From an uncultured Clostridia bacterium (lineage in GTDB: Bacteria > Bacillota > Clostridia > Oscillospirales > Acutalibacteraceae): a stretch of 37,507 nucleotides of DNA. Position 1 is the stretch's first letter, and each line of letters opens with the position of its first letter. This document shows, one piece after another, positions 1 to 8,451 of this stretch. Under the pieces are notes generated by a model. It was not told where the DNA came from and searched no databases. It worked only from the letters and a program-made list of their open reading frames with translations. Made by a program: the position numbers and the translations under genes. The stretch spans positions 1 through 37,507 of the forward strand of contig CANBJR010000022.1 of assembly GCA_947369085.1 (NCBI GenBank). The letters run 5' to 3'.

Positions 1-1
1 T

Positions 2-97
2 GCAGGATGTGCAATAGAGTTCGGTCACGCTATAGTCAGCGCTGCACGCTCAAAGTGTTCTGCGGATCTGGTAACTGAGGATATGCAATGCCTTTGA
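2..97 (+). CDS. C-terminal end of an unidentified protein, possibly PIN-domain (5'-truncated by window)
   Basis: An open frame enters from the left edge and ends at TGA 95-97. Only about 31 residues are visible. The tail contains AIVSAARSKCSADLVTEDMQ, which resembles the end of PIN-domain ribonucleases, where a small-residue helix is followed by an acidic LVTEDMQ-type strand. This is a motif impression from a short fragment, so the assignment is weak. The frame overlaps the next gene by 10 bases, which favours translational coupling and a real gene. The protein could equally be another family. Confidence 0.4.
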   Translation, partial: AGCAIEFGHAIVSAARSKCSADLVTEDMQCL

Positions 98-708
98 ATA
101 AAAATATAAGACAGCACAAAAATGAAATTCGTGCTGTCTATAGGAGGATTCGCGCAAATTGTCCGAAAGACGTGAAAAGAGAGCTTGACATAAAAATTAC
201 AAAGAAGTTTTTGTCTCTTGAAGAATACAGAAAAAGCAAAACGCTTTTTGCATTTGTTTCAACGCCTATTGAGGTTGATACCTCCGTGATAATTGAAACG
301 GCTTTAAAAGACGGCAAGCGCCTTGCTGTTCCAAAATGCAGAGATAAGTCGGGGTTAATGGATTTTTACTATATAACCTCCGTAAGCTGTCTTAAAAAGG
401 GAGCATTTTCAATTATGGAGCCTGACGAAGCATTGTGTGAAAAGGTCAGCGATTATTCAGACGGCTTGTGCATTGTGCCGGGTCTTTGCTTTGACTTTCA
501 GGGTTACAGACTGGGATTCGGCAAAGGTTACTACGACAGATTTCTTGAGAAATTCGGAGGAACAAGCGTTGGAATATGCTATTCACGCTGTATAGAAAAG
601 GAACTTCCAAAAGGTATTTTTGATAAAAACACCGATATTCTCGTCACCGATAAATTTATTAATTATATACACAACGTGTCCGAAAGGAATGATAAATATG
701 AGCCTTGA
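88..708 (+). CDS. fau: 5-formyltetrahydrofolate cyclo-ligase (5,10-methenyl-THF synthetase)
   Basis: A 206-residue cytoplasmic enzyme, the usual family size. It uses ATP to convert 5-formyl-THF to 5,10-methenyl-THF, returning a storage folate to the one-carbon pool. The family signature near the C terminus is clear: RLGFGKGYYDRFL at about residues 147-159, the Gly-rich substrate/ATP loop. The N-terminal helix (NEIRAVYRRIRA) and PKCRDKSGLMDFYYI also fit. GAGG at 77-80 sits seven bases before the ATG. The gene overlaps the preceding frame by 10 bases and mltG by 11, so it is mid-operon. The link to mltG is probably positional rather than functional. Confidence 0.93.
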   Translation: MPLNKNIRQHKNEIRAVYRRIRANCPKDVKRELDIKITKKFLSLEEYRKSKTLFAFVSTPIEVDTSVIIETALKDGKRLAVPKCRDKSGLMDFYYITSVSCLKKGAFSIMEPDEALCEKVSDYSDGLCIVPGLCFDFQGYRLGFGKGYYDRFLEKFGGTSVGICYSRCIEKELPKGIFDKNTDILVTDKFINYIHNVSERNDKYEP

Positions 709-2035
709 CAACAATAATTTTACTCAGAATAATTTAGAACAGCAAAGACGTCGCAGGGCTGAAAACTTTCACCTTAATATCAGCGATAACTATGATGATG
801 ACGGTGAAAACAATTACAGCAAGTCCGATGAGCTTAATTCGTACAGCGGACAGGATGTAAAAGACAAAATAGCCAAGCAGTCTAAAAATGCACTTAAAAA
901 GAAAAAGAAAGCCGAAAAAAAGGAGCTTAAAGCCAAAAACAAGTACAACCGCCGTTATTTCAGATGGTTCTGGATTATTTCCGTTTTGATTGTCGGGGCA
1001 ATGCTGTCGGTGTTTATTATAACGGGAATGAATGATTTGCTTGCAATTAACCGCACAGATTCGTCAAAAGTAAAGATTGAAATTCCCGAAAATCCAACGC
1101 TTGACGATGTTGCCGAAACCCTTGCAAAGAATAAAATCATTGAACAACCGTCATATTTCAAGATGTTTGCTACAATAACAAAATCAGCCGATGATTTTAC
1201 GCAAGGTACATATGAGATAAGCAAAAATATGGACTATGAGGCTATTATAAATTATCTGTTAAGCTCAAATAACAGAACAGATACTGTAAAGGTAATGATT
1301 ACCGAAGGTCAGAATGTGCTTGAAGTTGCAAATACGCTAAAGGAAAAAGGCGCTGTAAGCAGTACGGACAAGTTCCTTGAGCTTTGCGCTTCCGACAATT
1401 TTGACGATGATTTCAGCTTCCTTAAAGAAATCAAAAACGGCAGTGACCGCTATTATAAGCTTGAGGGTTATCTTTATCCCGATACCTATGAGTTTTATAA
1501 AAATGAGGACGCTGAAAGCGCTATTTACAAATTCCTGAACAACTATGAAACAAAGATTAATGAAAAGAGAGATGTAAACGGTTATGACAAGCTTATGACC
1601 GTGAACAAGCTTATCGAAGAGAGCAACAGCAAATATTCTCTTGACGAGATTATGACTATAGCTTCAATTATTCAGGCTGAGGCGGCTGATGTTGACGATA
1701 TGTACAACGTATCCTCGATTATTCACAACAGACTGACTGCCGATGCTGATATGGGCGTTTCAAACCTCGGACTTGATTCGACCAAGTTCTATCCGTACAG
1801 AAGCGCTGTTGATGTTCCTGCCGGCAAGGGTAAAAACTACACCAGCAAGTACGATACTTACTCAAAATCAGGACTTCCCGCCGGCCCAATCTGCAATCCC
1901 GGTATGGATGCAATTCTTGCGGCTATCAATCCAAACGATACAAACTATTATTATTTCTGCCATGATAAAGACGGAAACGCATATTACGCTTCCACAATTT
2001 ATGAGCATGAAGCAAATCTGGAGTATATACAATGA
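698..2035 (+). CDS. mltG: MltG-type endolytic transglycosylase (YceG-like), membrane anchored
   Basis: MltG cleaves nascent peptidoglycan strands and helps set glycan length. The 445-residue protein has a long charged cytoplasmic N-terminal region (about 115 residues, Lys-rich), one membrane segment (FWIISVLIVGAMLSVFIITG) and an extracellular YceG domain. Diagnostic motifs are LEGYLYPDTYEF, ASIIQAEA with the probable catalytic Glu328, and GLPAGPICNPGMDAI, then a YYYFCHDKDGNAYYAS tail. ATG 698 is chosen because AAAGGA at 683-688 is nine bases upstream; the in-frame ATG at 689 is too close to it. The start overlaps the cyclo-ligase by 11 bases and the stop overlaps the U32 gene by 4. In Bacillus subtilis the homologue also lies between alaS and U32 genes. 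Confidence 0.93.
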   Translation: MSLDNNNFTQNNLEQQRRRRAENFHLNISDNYDDDGENNYSKSDELNSYSGQDVKDKIAKQSKNALKKKKKAEKKELKAKNKYNRRYFRWFWIISVLIVGAMLSVFIITGMNDLLAINRTDSSKVKIEIPENPTLDDVAETLAKNKIIEQPSYFKMFATITKSADDFTQGTYEISKNMDYEAIINYLLSSNNRTDTVKVMITEGQNVLEVANTLKEKGAVSSTDKFLELCASDNFDDDFSFLKEIKNGSDRYYKLEGYLYPDTYEFYKNEDAESAIYKFLNNYETKINEKRDVNGYDKLMTVNKLIEESNSKYSLDEIMTIASIIQAEAADVDDMYNVSSIIHNRLTADADMGVSNLGLDSTKFYPYRSAVDVPAGKGKNYTSKYDTYSKSGLPAGPICNPGMDAILAAINPNDTNYYYFCHDKDGNAYYASTIYEHEANLEYIQ

Positions 2036-3258
2036 TAAGTAAACCTGAAATTTTGTCGCCGGCAGGCGATATGGAGTGCCTTGATTCAGCGCTGAAATTT
2101 GGCGCAGACGCAGTTTTTCTTGCAGGAAAAATGTTCGGAATGAGGTCTGCTCCGCAAAATTTTGATAACGCACAGCTAAAGCTTGCGTGCGAAAAGGCAC
2201 ACGCTATGGGCAAAAAAATTCACGTTACCTGCAATGTGCTGCCTCGCAATAAAGAGCTTGAATTTCTCCCTGATTTTTTAGCCTACGCGCAGGAATGCGG
2301 AGTAGACGCTCTGATTATTGCCGACCTCGGTGTTTTTGAGGCGGCAAAGCGTTATGCGCCAAAGGTGGCTCGTCACATTTCAACACAGGCAGGCGTTACA
2401 AACTATGCAACGGCTAATATGCTGTACAATATGGGTGCGTCAAGAGTTGTGCTTGCAAGAGAAATTCCGCTTGACGAAATTGCCGAAATGCGTGCAAAAA
2501 TTCCACCCGAGCTTGAAATAGAGTGCTTTGTTCACGGAGCAATGTGCGTTTCGTTTTCGGGCAGATGTCTTATTTCAAGCTATATGACAGGCAGGGATGC
2601 AAATCACGGCGACTGCGCCCAGCCCTGCCGTTGGAAATATCACCTCTTTGAAGAAAACAGAGAGGGGCAGTATTTCCCTGTTGAAGAAACCTCTGACGGG
2701 ACATATCTTTACAATTCAAGAGATTTGTGTATGATAGAGCACATTCCCGAGCTTGTAAAAGCAGGCGTTTCAAGCTTTAAAATTGAAGGCAGAGCAAAAT
2801 CTGCATACTACACGGCGGTAACTACAAATGCTTATCGTCACGCAGTAGATGATTATTTTGAAAATATGTCTGAGAATTACAGGCTTAAGCCGTGGATTAG
2901 GGAAGAGCTTGAGAAAATCAGCCACAGGGAGTATAACACAGGATTTTATTTCAATCACGAGCCGGGACAGGTTACGGGCAACGGGGGTTATATCCGCCAT
3001 TACGATGCCGTTGCAGTGTGTGAAAAATATATTGATGAAACAACTTCGCTCATTTCACAGCGCAACAAGTTCCTTGTCGGCGATACTCTTGATGTGCTTC
3101 CGCCAAGCGGTATTCCGTTTAATGTCAATTGTATTTCACTTAAAAACGAGGACGGAGAGTTTGTTGACAGCGCACCGCACCCTACTCAAAGACTTTATAT
3201 GCAGTCCGATAAGGCAGTTCCCACAGGTTCTGTAATCAGAAAAAAGCGTAATTGTTAA
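2032..3258 (+). CDS. U32 peptidase-family protein, probable tRNA U34 hydroxylation factor (TrhP-like)
   Basis: A 408-residue cytoplasmic protein. It opens with KPEILSPAGDMECLDSALKFGADAV, the typical start of the U32 TIM-barrel family. The signature lies near residues 165-200: FVHGAMCVSFSGRCLISSY, then RDANHGDCAQPCRW, with the Cys residues thought to bind an iron-sulfur cluster. Family members TrhP (YegQ) and B. subtilis YrrN/YrrO are needed for prephenate-dependent 5-hydroxyuridine formation at tRNA position 34; older annotation calls them collagenase-like peptidases. The ATG overlaps the mltG stop as ATGA. Placement between mltG and alaS supports the TrhP reading. Only one U32 gene is present, where Bacillus has two. 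Confidence 0.88.
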   Translation: MISKPEILSPAGDMECLDSALKFGADAVFLAGKMFGMRSAPQNFDNAQLKLACEKAHAMGKKIHVTCNVLPRNKELEFLPDFLAYAQECGVDALIIADLGVFEAAKRYAPKVARHISTQAGVTNYATANMLYNMGASRVVLAREIPLDEIAEMRAKIPPELEIECFVHGAMCVSFSGRCLISSYMTGRDANHGDCAQPCRWKYHLFEENREGQYFPVEETSDGTYLYNSRDLCMIEHIPELVKAGVSSFKIEGRAKSAYYTAVTTNAYRHAVDDYFENMSENYRLKPWIREELEKISHREYNTGFYFNHEPGQVTGNGGYIRHYDAVAVCEKYIDETTSLISQRNKFLVGDTLDVLPPSGIPFNVNCISLKNEDGEFVDSAPHPTQRLYMQSDKAVPTGSVIRKKRNC

Positions 3259-3351
3259 GCCTGTTTTCATTTTATTAATGATATTCAAACTAATTAAGTT
3301 GCAGTTTGTCAGAAAACGGCTTGTTGGGCTTGTATAAATAATAAAAAACTG

Positions 3352-3380
3352 TTGACAACTGAATAAAACAGTCATATAAT
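3352..3380 (+). promoter_or_regulatory. Sigma-A type promoter of the alaS T-box transcript
   Basis: TTGACA (3352-3357) and TATAAT (3375-3380) are both perfect consensus with a 17-base spacer. They lie immediately upstream of the T-box leader, so transcription should start near 3387. The preceding U32 gene has no clear terminator, so some read-through is possible. Confidence 0.9.
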
Positions 3381-3386
3381 TTATTA

Positions 3387-3628
3387 GAAATATTCTTATT
3401 TGGCTATGACGGGATTAGTCGTTTTGAATCCTTTCAGAGAGAAGCTGTTTGGTGCAAAGCTTCAGGTGAAAATTCGGCAGGCTGCCCCTGAGCTCTGTGT
3501 GACTAAGCACAGCGTATGTCTGCGTTAAAGACTTGTAATCCGATGATTACTCAAAGCGGACGCACAGCGTCAATTTGGGTGGTACCGCAGGAATTTCCTG
3601 TCCCATATTTTATATGGGGCAGTTTTTA
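3387..3628 (+). promoter_or_regulatory. T-box riboswitch leader (tRNA-Ala sensing) of alaS
   Basis: The leader carries the T-box antiterminator core GGGTGGTACCGC at 3577-3588, whose bulge pairs with the 3' end of uncharged tRNA. A CAGAGAG motif at about 3434-3440 matches the Stem I AG bulge, followed by the Stem I apical region. A candidate alanine specifier is GCT or GCC at 3481-3486. An intrinsic terminator overlaps the 3' end and would compete with the antiterminator. Uncharged tRNA-Ala should therefore raise alaS expression. The motif and position before alaS are direct; the exact specifier codon was assigned by eye without folding. Confidence 0.92.
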
Positions 3629-3632
3629 TTTT
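3598..3632 (+). terminator. Intrinsic terminator of the alaS T-box
   Basis: CTGTCCCATAT (3598-3608) pairs with ATATGGGGCAG (3612-3622) across a three-base loop, with one G-U pair, followed by a T-rich run from 3623. It is the OFF structure of the T-box. Confidence 0.88.
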
Positions 3633-3685
3633 TTATAATTATTGTGGGCGGTGTATTCCGCTCAAAATAAAAAGGAGAGTATATT

Positions 3686-6319
3686 ATGCAATGGACAGGA
3701 CTTAATGAATTAAGAGAAAAATTCCTTTCGTTCTTTGAATCAAAGGGTTGTTTAAGACTTCCAAGTTTTTCTCTTGTTCCGAAAGATGACAACAGCCTTT
3801 TGCTTATCAACAGCGGTATGGCTCCAATGAAAAAGTATTTTACAGGCGAAATTACACCTCCCAGAAAGCGTGTGACAACCTGCCAGAAATGTATCCGCAC
3901 ACCCGATATTGAGCGTGTCGGAATTACTGCTCGTCATGGCACATTCTTTGAGATGCTCGGCAACTTCTCATTTGGTGATTACTTCAAGCACGAAGCAACT
4001 GCTTGGGCGTGGGAATTTTTTACAGAGGTTCTTGAAATGCCTGTTGATAAACTTTATGTTTCTATCTATCAGGATGATGACGAGGCTTACAAAATCTGGA
4101 CAGAGGAAGTGGGTGTTGACCCATCGCATATGGTTAGACTGGGCAAAGAGGATAACTTCTGGGAACACGGTTCAGGTCCCTGCGGCCCCTGTTCTGAAAT
4201 TTACTTTGACAGAGGCGAGGACAAGGGCTGCGGAAGTCCCGACTGCGGCGTTGGCTGTGAGTGTGACAGATTCGTCGAAGTATGGAACCTTGTGTTCACA
4301 CAGTTTGAAAACGACGGCAACGGCAACTATACACCTCTTGACCATCCCAATATTGATACAGGTATGGGACTTGAACGTCTTGCGTGCGTAATGCAGGGTG
4401 TTGATAATCTTTTCCTTGTTGACACTATTCAGAATATTATGAAGCACATTTCTCAGATTACAGGAGTTGAGTACGGCAAAGACGCAAAGAGCGACGTTTC
4501 GCTTCGTGTAATCACCGACCATATCCGCAGTACCACCTTTATGATAGGTGACGGAGTTATGCCCTCAAATGAAGGTAAGGGATATGTGCTCCGCAGACTT
4601 TTAAGACGTGCTGCACGTCACGGCAGACTTCTCGGCTACAAAGAGCCGTTCCTCTATAAGGTTTGCGACACTGTAATTAAAGAGAATCTCACAGCTTATC
4701 CTGAATTAAAGGAAAAAGAGGAGTTTATAACAAAGGTTATCAAGGTTGAAGAGGAGAGCTTTGCCAAAACAATTGACCAAGGCTTTAAAATGCTCCAGAG
4801 TATTATGGAGGATGATGAAATCACAACATTAAGCGGTGAAGATGCGTTCAAGCTTAATGATACCTACGGGTTCCCGATTGATTTAACAAGAGAAATCCTC
4901 TCTGAAAAAGGTATTGAAGTTAATGTTGACCGTTTTTATGAGCTTTTGAAGGAACAGAAAAAACGTTCTCGTGACGCCCGCAAAAACGCAGGTGCAGACG
5001 CTTGGATTTCCGATACAACAGACCTTTCCGATGTTGCAAAAACCGATTTTGTCGGATACAGCGAACTTTCCTGCGATTCAACAGTCCTTGCAATTGTTCG
5101 TGACGGCGAAAGAGTTGACAGTGTAACCGAGGGCGAAAGCGCAGTTATCTTGCTTGATAAAACTCCGTTCTATGCCGAAAGCGGCGGACAGGTTGGCGAT
5201 ACAGGTGTGCTCGAAAGCAGAAGCTTCACAGCCGACGTTGACGATACAACAAAGGATCCGTCGGGCAATATTTTCCTTCATGCCTGTACGGTGCAAAGCG
5301 GAAGCGTTTCAGTCGGCTCAAAGGTAAGCTCATCAGTTGACGGCGAGCGCCGTGCCGATATTACAAGAAACCACACTGCCGCTCACCTTTTACAATCAGC
5401 GCTTCGTGAGGTTCTCGGCAACCATGTTCAGCAGGCAGGTCAGCTTGTTACAGACGCATACTTCCGTTTTGACTTCACTCACTTTGAGGCTATGACCGCA
5501 AAGGAACTTATTGAGGTTGAAAACCTTGTAAATAAAAAGATTTTTGAAGCTATTGAGGTTCAGACCCGTGAAATGCCGATTGAAGAAGCCAAAAAACTCG
5601 GCGCAATGGCTCTGTTCGGTGAAAAGTACGGCGATGTAGTGCGTGTTGTAAGCGCAGATGATTTTTCAATTGAATTCTGCGGCGGCACCCACGCAAAGAA
5701 TACTTCCAATCTCGGACTTTTTAAAATCCGTCAGGAGGGTTCTGTTGCTGCAGGTGTAAGAAGAATTGAAGCTTTAACCGGTAACGGTGTCTTGAATTAT
5801 ATCAACATTATGAACGGCACTATTATGGGTGTATGCTCGGCACTTAAAATTTCAAATCCCAAAGCAGTAGTTGAGGGCGCACAAAAGGCAGAAATTCTTA
5901 TTAAGGGTCAGCAAAAAGAGATTAACGAGCTTAATTCAAAGCTTGCAGTTGCACAGCTTTCAGAGCTTTTTGCAGGCACAGAGATTGAAAACGGCGTAAG
6001 AGTTGTTGCTTCGAAGGTTGATAATGCAAATGCAGACGTACTGCGCACAATGTGTGAGCGTGCAAAAGACAGCGCACCCAAGGTTGTTATTGTGCTTGCA
6101 GCGGTGAACGACGGAAAAGTAACCTTTGCAGCAGCTTGCGGTAAAGAGGCTCTTTCACTCGGCGCAAATGCAGGAAAAATTGTTAAAGCAGTTGCACAGG
6201 CAGCAGGCGGTAACGGCGGCGGAAAGCCTGATATGGCTATGGCAGGCGCAAAGGACCCCGAAAAAGTTGAATATGCGCTTTCCACCGTAAAAGATACAGT
6301 ATATTCACTTCTTAAATAA
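3686..6319 (+). CDS. alaS: Alanyl-tRNA synthetase
   Basis: A full-length 877-residue class II synthetase that charges tRNA-Ala in the cytoplasm. The N-terminal catalytic domain begins GLNELREKFLSFFESKG and has the motif 1-3 elements (for example PCGPCSEIYFDRG and DTGMGLERL). The editing domain has the zinc-binding HTAAH at 563-567 and CGGTH at 665-669. The C-Ala region ends with a Gly-rich GGNGGGKPDMAMAGA segment. A GGAG Shine-Dalgarno precedes ATG 3686. Expression is controlled by the T-box upstream. No missing key residue was seen. Confidence 0.97.
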   Translation: MQWTGLNELREKFLSFFESKGCLRLPSFSLVPKDDNSLLLINSGMAPMKKYFTGEITPPRKRVTTCQKCIRTPDIERVGITARHGTFFEMLGNFSFGDYFKHEATAWAWEFFTEVLEMPVDKLYVSIYQDDDEAYKIWTEEVGVDPSHMVRLGKEDNFWEHGSGPCGPCSEIYFDRGEDKGCGSPDCGVGCECDRFVEVWNLVFTQFENDGNGNYTPLDHPNIDTGMGLERLACVMQGVDNLFLVDTIQNIMKHISQITGVEYGKDAKSDVSLRVITDHIRSTTFMIGDGVMPSNEGKGYVLRRLLRRAARHGRLLGYKEPFLYKVCDTVIKENLTAYPELKEKEEFITKVIKVEEESFAKTIDQGFKMLQSIMEDDEITTLSGEDAFKLNDTYGFPIDLTREILSEKGIEVNVDRFYELLKEQKKRSRDARKNAGADAWISDTTDLSDVAKTDFVGYSELSCDSTVLAIVRDGERVDSVTEGESAVILLDKTPFYAESGGQVGDTGVLESRSFTADVDDTTKDPSGNIFLHACTVQSGSVSVGSKVSSSVDGERRADITRNHTAAHLLQSALREVLGNHVQQAGQLVTDAYFRFDFTHFEAMTAKELIEVENLVNKKIFEAIEVQTREMPIEEAKKLGAMALFGEKYGDVVRVVSADDFSIEFCGGTHAKNTSNLGLFKIRQEGSVAAGVRRIEALTGNGVLNYINIMNGTIMGVCSALKISNPKAVVEGAQKAEILIKGQQKEINELNSKLAVAQLSELFAGTEIENGVRVVASKVDNANADVLRTMCERAKDSAPKVVIVLAAVNDGKVTFAAACGKEALSLGANAGKIVKAVAQAAGGNGGGKPDMAMAGAKDPEKVEYALSTVKDTVYSLLK

Positions 6320-6432
6320 TTATGATATTAATTTTTTAAAATTGAATTAAAAATAATAGAAATTGTGAAAAACTAACAAATTAACGATCAAAATCTTGTG
6401 CAATTAATGATGTTACAATTAAATCAAAAGTA

Positions 6433-6461
6433 TTGAAGTTTTGTTACATTTATTGTATAAT
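6433..6461 (+). promoter_or_regulatory. Promoter of the secreted protein gene
   Basis: TTGAAG (6433-6438) and TATAAT (6456-6461) are separated by 17 bases. An AGGAGGAG ribosome site at about 6509-6515 lies before ATG 6522. The rest of 6320-6521 is AT-rich and shows no strong alaS terminator. Confidence 0.75.
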
Positions 6462-6521
6462 AACTTTACTGAGATATTATGTGTATCTCTGAGTTTACGA
6501 ACAATTTAGGAGGAGATTAAA

Positions 6522-7592
6522 ATGTTCAAGAAAATAGCAAGCCTTGCAATTGCTGCTACAATGATGGTTGGTACAGCAGCAGTTACAGCAAGCGCAGCAG
6601 AAGTTGAAGCTGATACAGTAGGCGCTGAAGATTCAGCAGTTGTTTCAGCAGATAATTCATCAGAAGTAGGCGCTGACACTGCTTCAGACACAGTTGGCGC
6701 AGGCAACGTAGTTAAGTTTGACGCTAAAAAGTCAGGTTGGAACCTTGAAACAAACAATAAGTTCTACTGCCATGTCTGGAGAGCTGACGGTTCAGGTAAA
6801 TGGCCCGAGTGGCAGACAAAGGCTGAGCTGTGTACTTTTGATAAGGAAACAGGTATTGCTACATATGACCTTTCAAAAACAAAAAACACAATCAGCCCCT
6901 CTGACGGAAAAGTTTACTGCGTTATCTTCTCATCTAACACAAATATGCAGACTTATAACGCAATTATGAGCGGTGCTTGCATCGGCGATACAATGTATTG
7001 CACAGGTGAGCAGATTGAAAACCCCGAAGATTCAGAGAAAAAGGCGCTTGTAGCTGTTTGGGAGAACAACCCCGACTGCGGTCCTGAAAGAAAAATTACT
7101 TCAACAGGTAACATCGTTGGTTCTGCATTCCCCGAAGGCGAAAACGACGTAACACTTCTTGCTACTTACCTTATCGCTTATTACAATGATCCCGCAAAGA
7201 CAGATCTTACACAGGATCTTATCAATCAGTTCAAGGTTAGCCCTGTAGATGTTATGGGAGCTGTAACAGATAAGCTCAATAACACAAATAATGCTGATAA
7301 GGATAAGATTGCTCCTGCAGTAGAAAAAATTCTTTTAAATTGTACTGATCCTACAAAGGGCGGCGAAAAGCCGAACAAGGAGGATATGAACAATGCAAAG
7401 AATAACGGCGGTGCAGCTACTAAAGGCGGTTCAAGCTCAAACGGCGGTTCAACCGGTTCGGGTTCAGGCTCAAGCTCAGGTACAGGTTCAGTTAAATCCG
7501 GTCAGGAAACAACAATTTTCTATGTATTCGGCGGACTTATGCTTGCAGCTGCAGGCGTAGCTTTCCTTGCAAGAAAGAAGAGAGAGGAATAA
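6522..7592 (+). CDS. Secreted, surface-anchored protein with a starch-binding (CBM26-like) module
   Basis: A 356-residue protein. Residues 1-26 form a signal peptide (MFKKIASLAIAATMMVG, cleavage near TASAA). An acidic Ser/Ala/Asp stretch leads to a domain at about 65-190 with FYCHVWRADGSGKWPEW, then YDLSKTKN and VIFSSNTNMQTYNAIM. This pattern of aromatic and Asn/Gln residues recalls CBM26-type starch-binding modules of gut ruminococci. A helical region follows (about 205-285), then a Gly/Ser linker and a C-terminal anchor of one hydrophobic helix plus RKKREE. The residues before the helix, VKSGQETT, resemble a degenerate sortase signal; a classical LPXTG is absent. The carbohydrate assignment is inference from pattern. 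The strong ribosome site and dedicated promoter suggest good expression. Confidence 0.7.
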   Translation: MFKKIASLAIAATMMVGTAAVTASAAEVEADTVGAEDSAVVSADNSSEVGADTASDTVGAGNVVKFDAKKSGWNLETNNKFYCHVWRADGSGKWPEWQTKAELCTFDKETGIATYDLSKTKNTISPSDGKVYCVIFSSNTNMQTYNAIMSGACIGDTMYCTGEQIENPEDSEKKALVAVWENNPDCGPERKITSTGNIVGSAFPEGENDVTLLATYLIAYYNDPAKTDLTQDLINQFKVSPVDVMGAVTDKLNNTNNADKDKIAPAVEKILLNCTDPTKGGEKPNKEDMNNAKNNGGAATKGGSSSNGGSTGSGSGSSSGTGSVKSGQETTIFYVFGGLMLAAAGVAFLARKKREE

Positions 7593-7632
7593 TTCTTAAC
7601 TGAATTTTCTCACAATTTTATATTAACAAATC

Positions 7633-7662
7633 AGGCGTTGCAGTTTTCTGCAACGCCTTTTT
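7633..7662 (+). terminator. Intrinsic terminator after the secreted protein gene
   Basis: GGCGTTGCAG (7634-7643) pairs perfectly with CTGCAACGCC (7648-7657) across a TTTT loop, extended by an A-T pair and followed by TTTTT. Confidence 0.95.
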
Positions 7663-7963
7663 GATATTAGTCTCTATATTTATCTTGTAATAATAAATAA
7701 ACCAGACTATGTTATTAAATTAGAACTCAATTATTTAATTCCGATTAATGTGCAAAGAAAATATAGAAGCAGCATAAAGAATACGTTAAACTCTGTTGAC
7801 TATACTTTAAAATTTAGCCTGCTGAAATATTGCCCATTCCCCTTGGTGCTTAGAAATAATAAATAATTTATATTATGACATCCGCCGTTAAAACCGCGGA
7901 TATCTTTATGTGCAGAAACCGAAGTTTGTTATGATATTTATTTACACAAATATTTGTTTATCC

Positions 7964-7993
7964 TTTACATAATATGTGCAAGTATGATATAAT
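7964..7993 (+). promoter_or_regulatory. Promoter of the NRPS operon, within a 370-base gene-free leader
   Basis: TTTACA (7964-7969) and TATAAT (7988-7993) are 18 bases apart, with TGA before the -10 giving an extended -10 element. The gap 7663-8034 is otherwise AT-rich. It contains a short dyad, ATCCGC (7880-7885) and GCGGAT (7896-7901), that could be an operator or a weak hairpin. No gene was seen in it. The promoter looks like a housekeeping sigma-A site, so it gives no hint of an alternative sigma factor. Confidence 0.7.
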
Positions 7994-8034
7994 AATTAAA
8001 TAAATTTATGTCTGTCAGGAAGATGATCTAAGTT

Positions 8035-8451
8035 ATGAAGATGGAAATTGAGGCAAAAAAAGAAAATTTAGGCAGGATTATGTCTTTTTGCAACGATTTT
8101 ATGGTTTCAGAAATTCATCCTGATTACAGCAATAATTTATTGCTTGTGGCTGTTGAAGAAATATTTACTAATATTTCAAGCTATGCCTTCTGTGATAAAA
8201 TCGGTTATGCAGAGCTTGAACTTCTGCGAACAAATGAAAATACTATTAAAGCAATCTTTACAGACAACGGTTGTCCGTTTAATCCACTTGAATTTGAAAG
8301 TGATAGCAGGGCTAAGGATAACATTGAAAATCTTATTCCCGGAGGATTGGGACTTTATATTGTAAAAAATACTATGAAGAATCTAAATTACGAATATGTC
8401 GGCGGTTGCAATATTTTTTCCTTTGAAACCGCAGCGGAGGAGAAAAAATGA
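8035..8451 (+). CDS. RsbW/SpoIIAB-like serine kinase (HATPase_c_2 anti-sigma-type regulator)
   Basis: A 138-residue cytoplasmic protein with a compact GHKL ATPase fold, as expected for anti-sigma serine kinases that phosphorylate STAS antagonists. The N box is VAVEEIFTNISSYAF (Glu42 and Asn46), the G1 box is FTDNGCPFNPL, and the G2 box is GGLGLYIVKNTM. It starts the operon and overlaps the phosphatase gene by four bases (ATGA). ATG 8035 has a weak, distant AGGA; ATG 8041 is an alternative. A sigma-factor partner would be expected for a classical RsbW, but none is encoded nearby. The partner may be the STAS protein at the operon end, the transporter, or an unlinked sigma factor. Confidence 0.87.
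   Translation: MKMEIEAKKENLGRIMSFCNDFMVSEIHPDYSNNLLLVAVEEIFTNISSYAFCDKIGYAELELLRTNENTIKAIFTDNGCPFNPLEFESDSRAKDNIENLIPGGLGLYIVKNTMKNLNYEYVGGCNIFSFETAAEEKK

Noticed and set aside
5908..6285. Long minus-strand frame inside alaS rich in Ala and Ser
   Set aside because: It lies wholly opposite a strongly supported gene; its composition reflects alaS codon usage and it has no ribosome site.
7880..7901. ATCCGC/GCGGAT dyad as a terminator or riboswitch
   Set aside because: Only six paired bases with a 10-base loop and no conserved motif; noted only as a possible operator.
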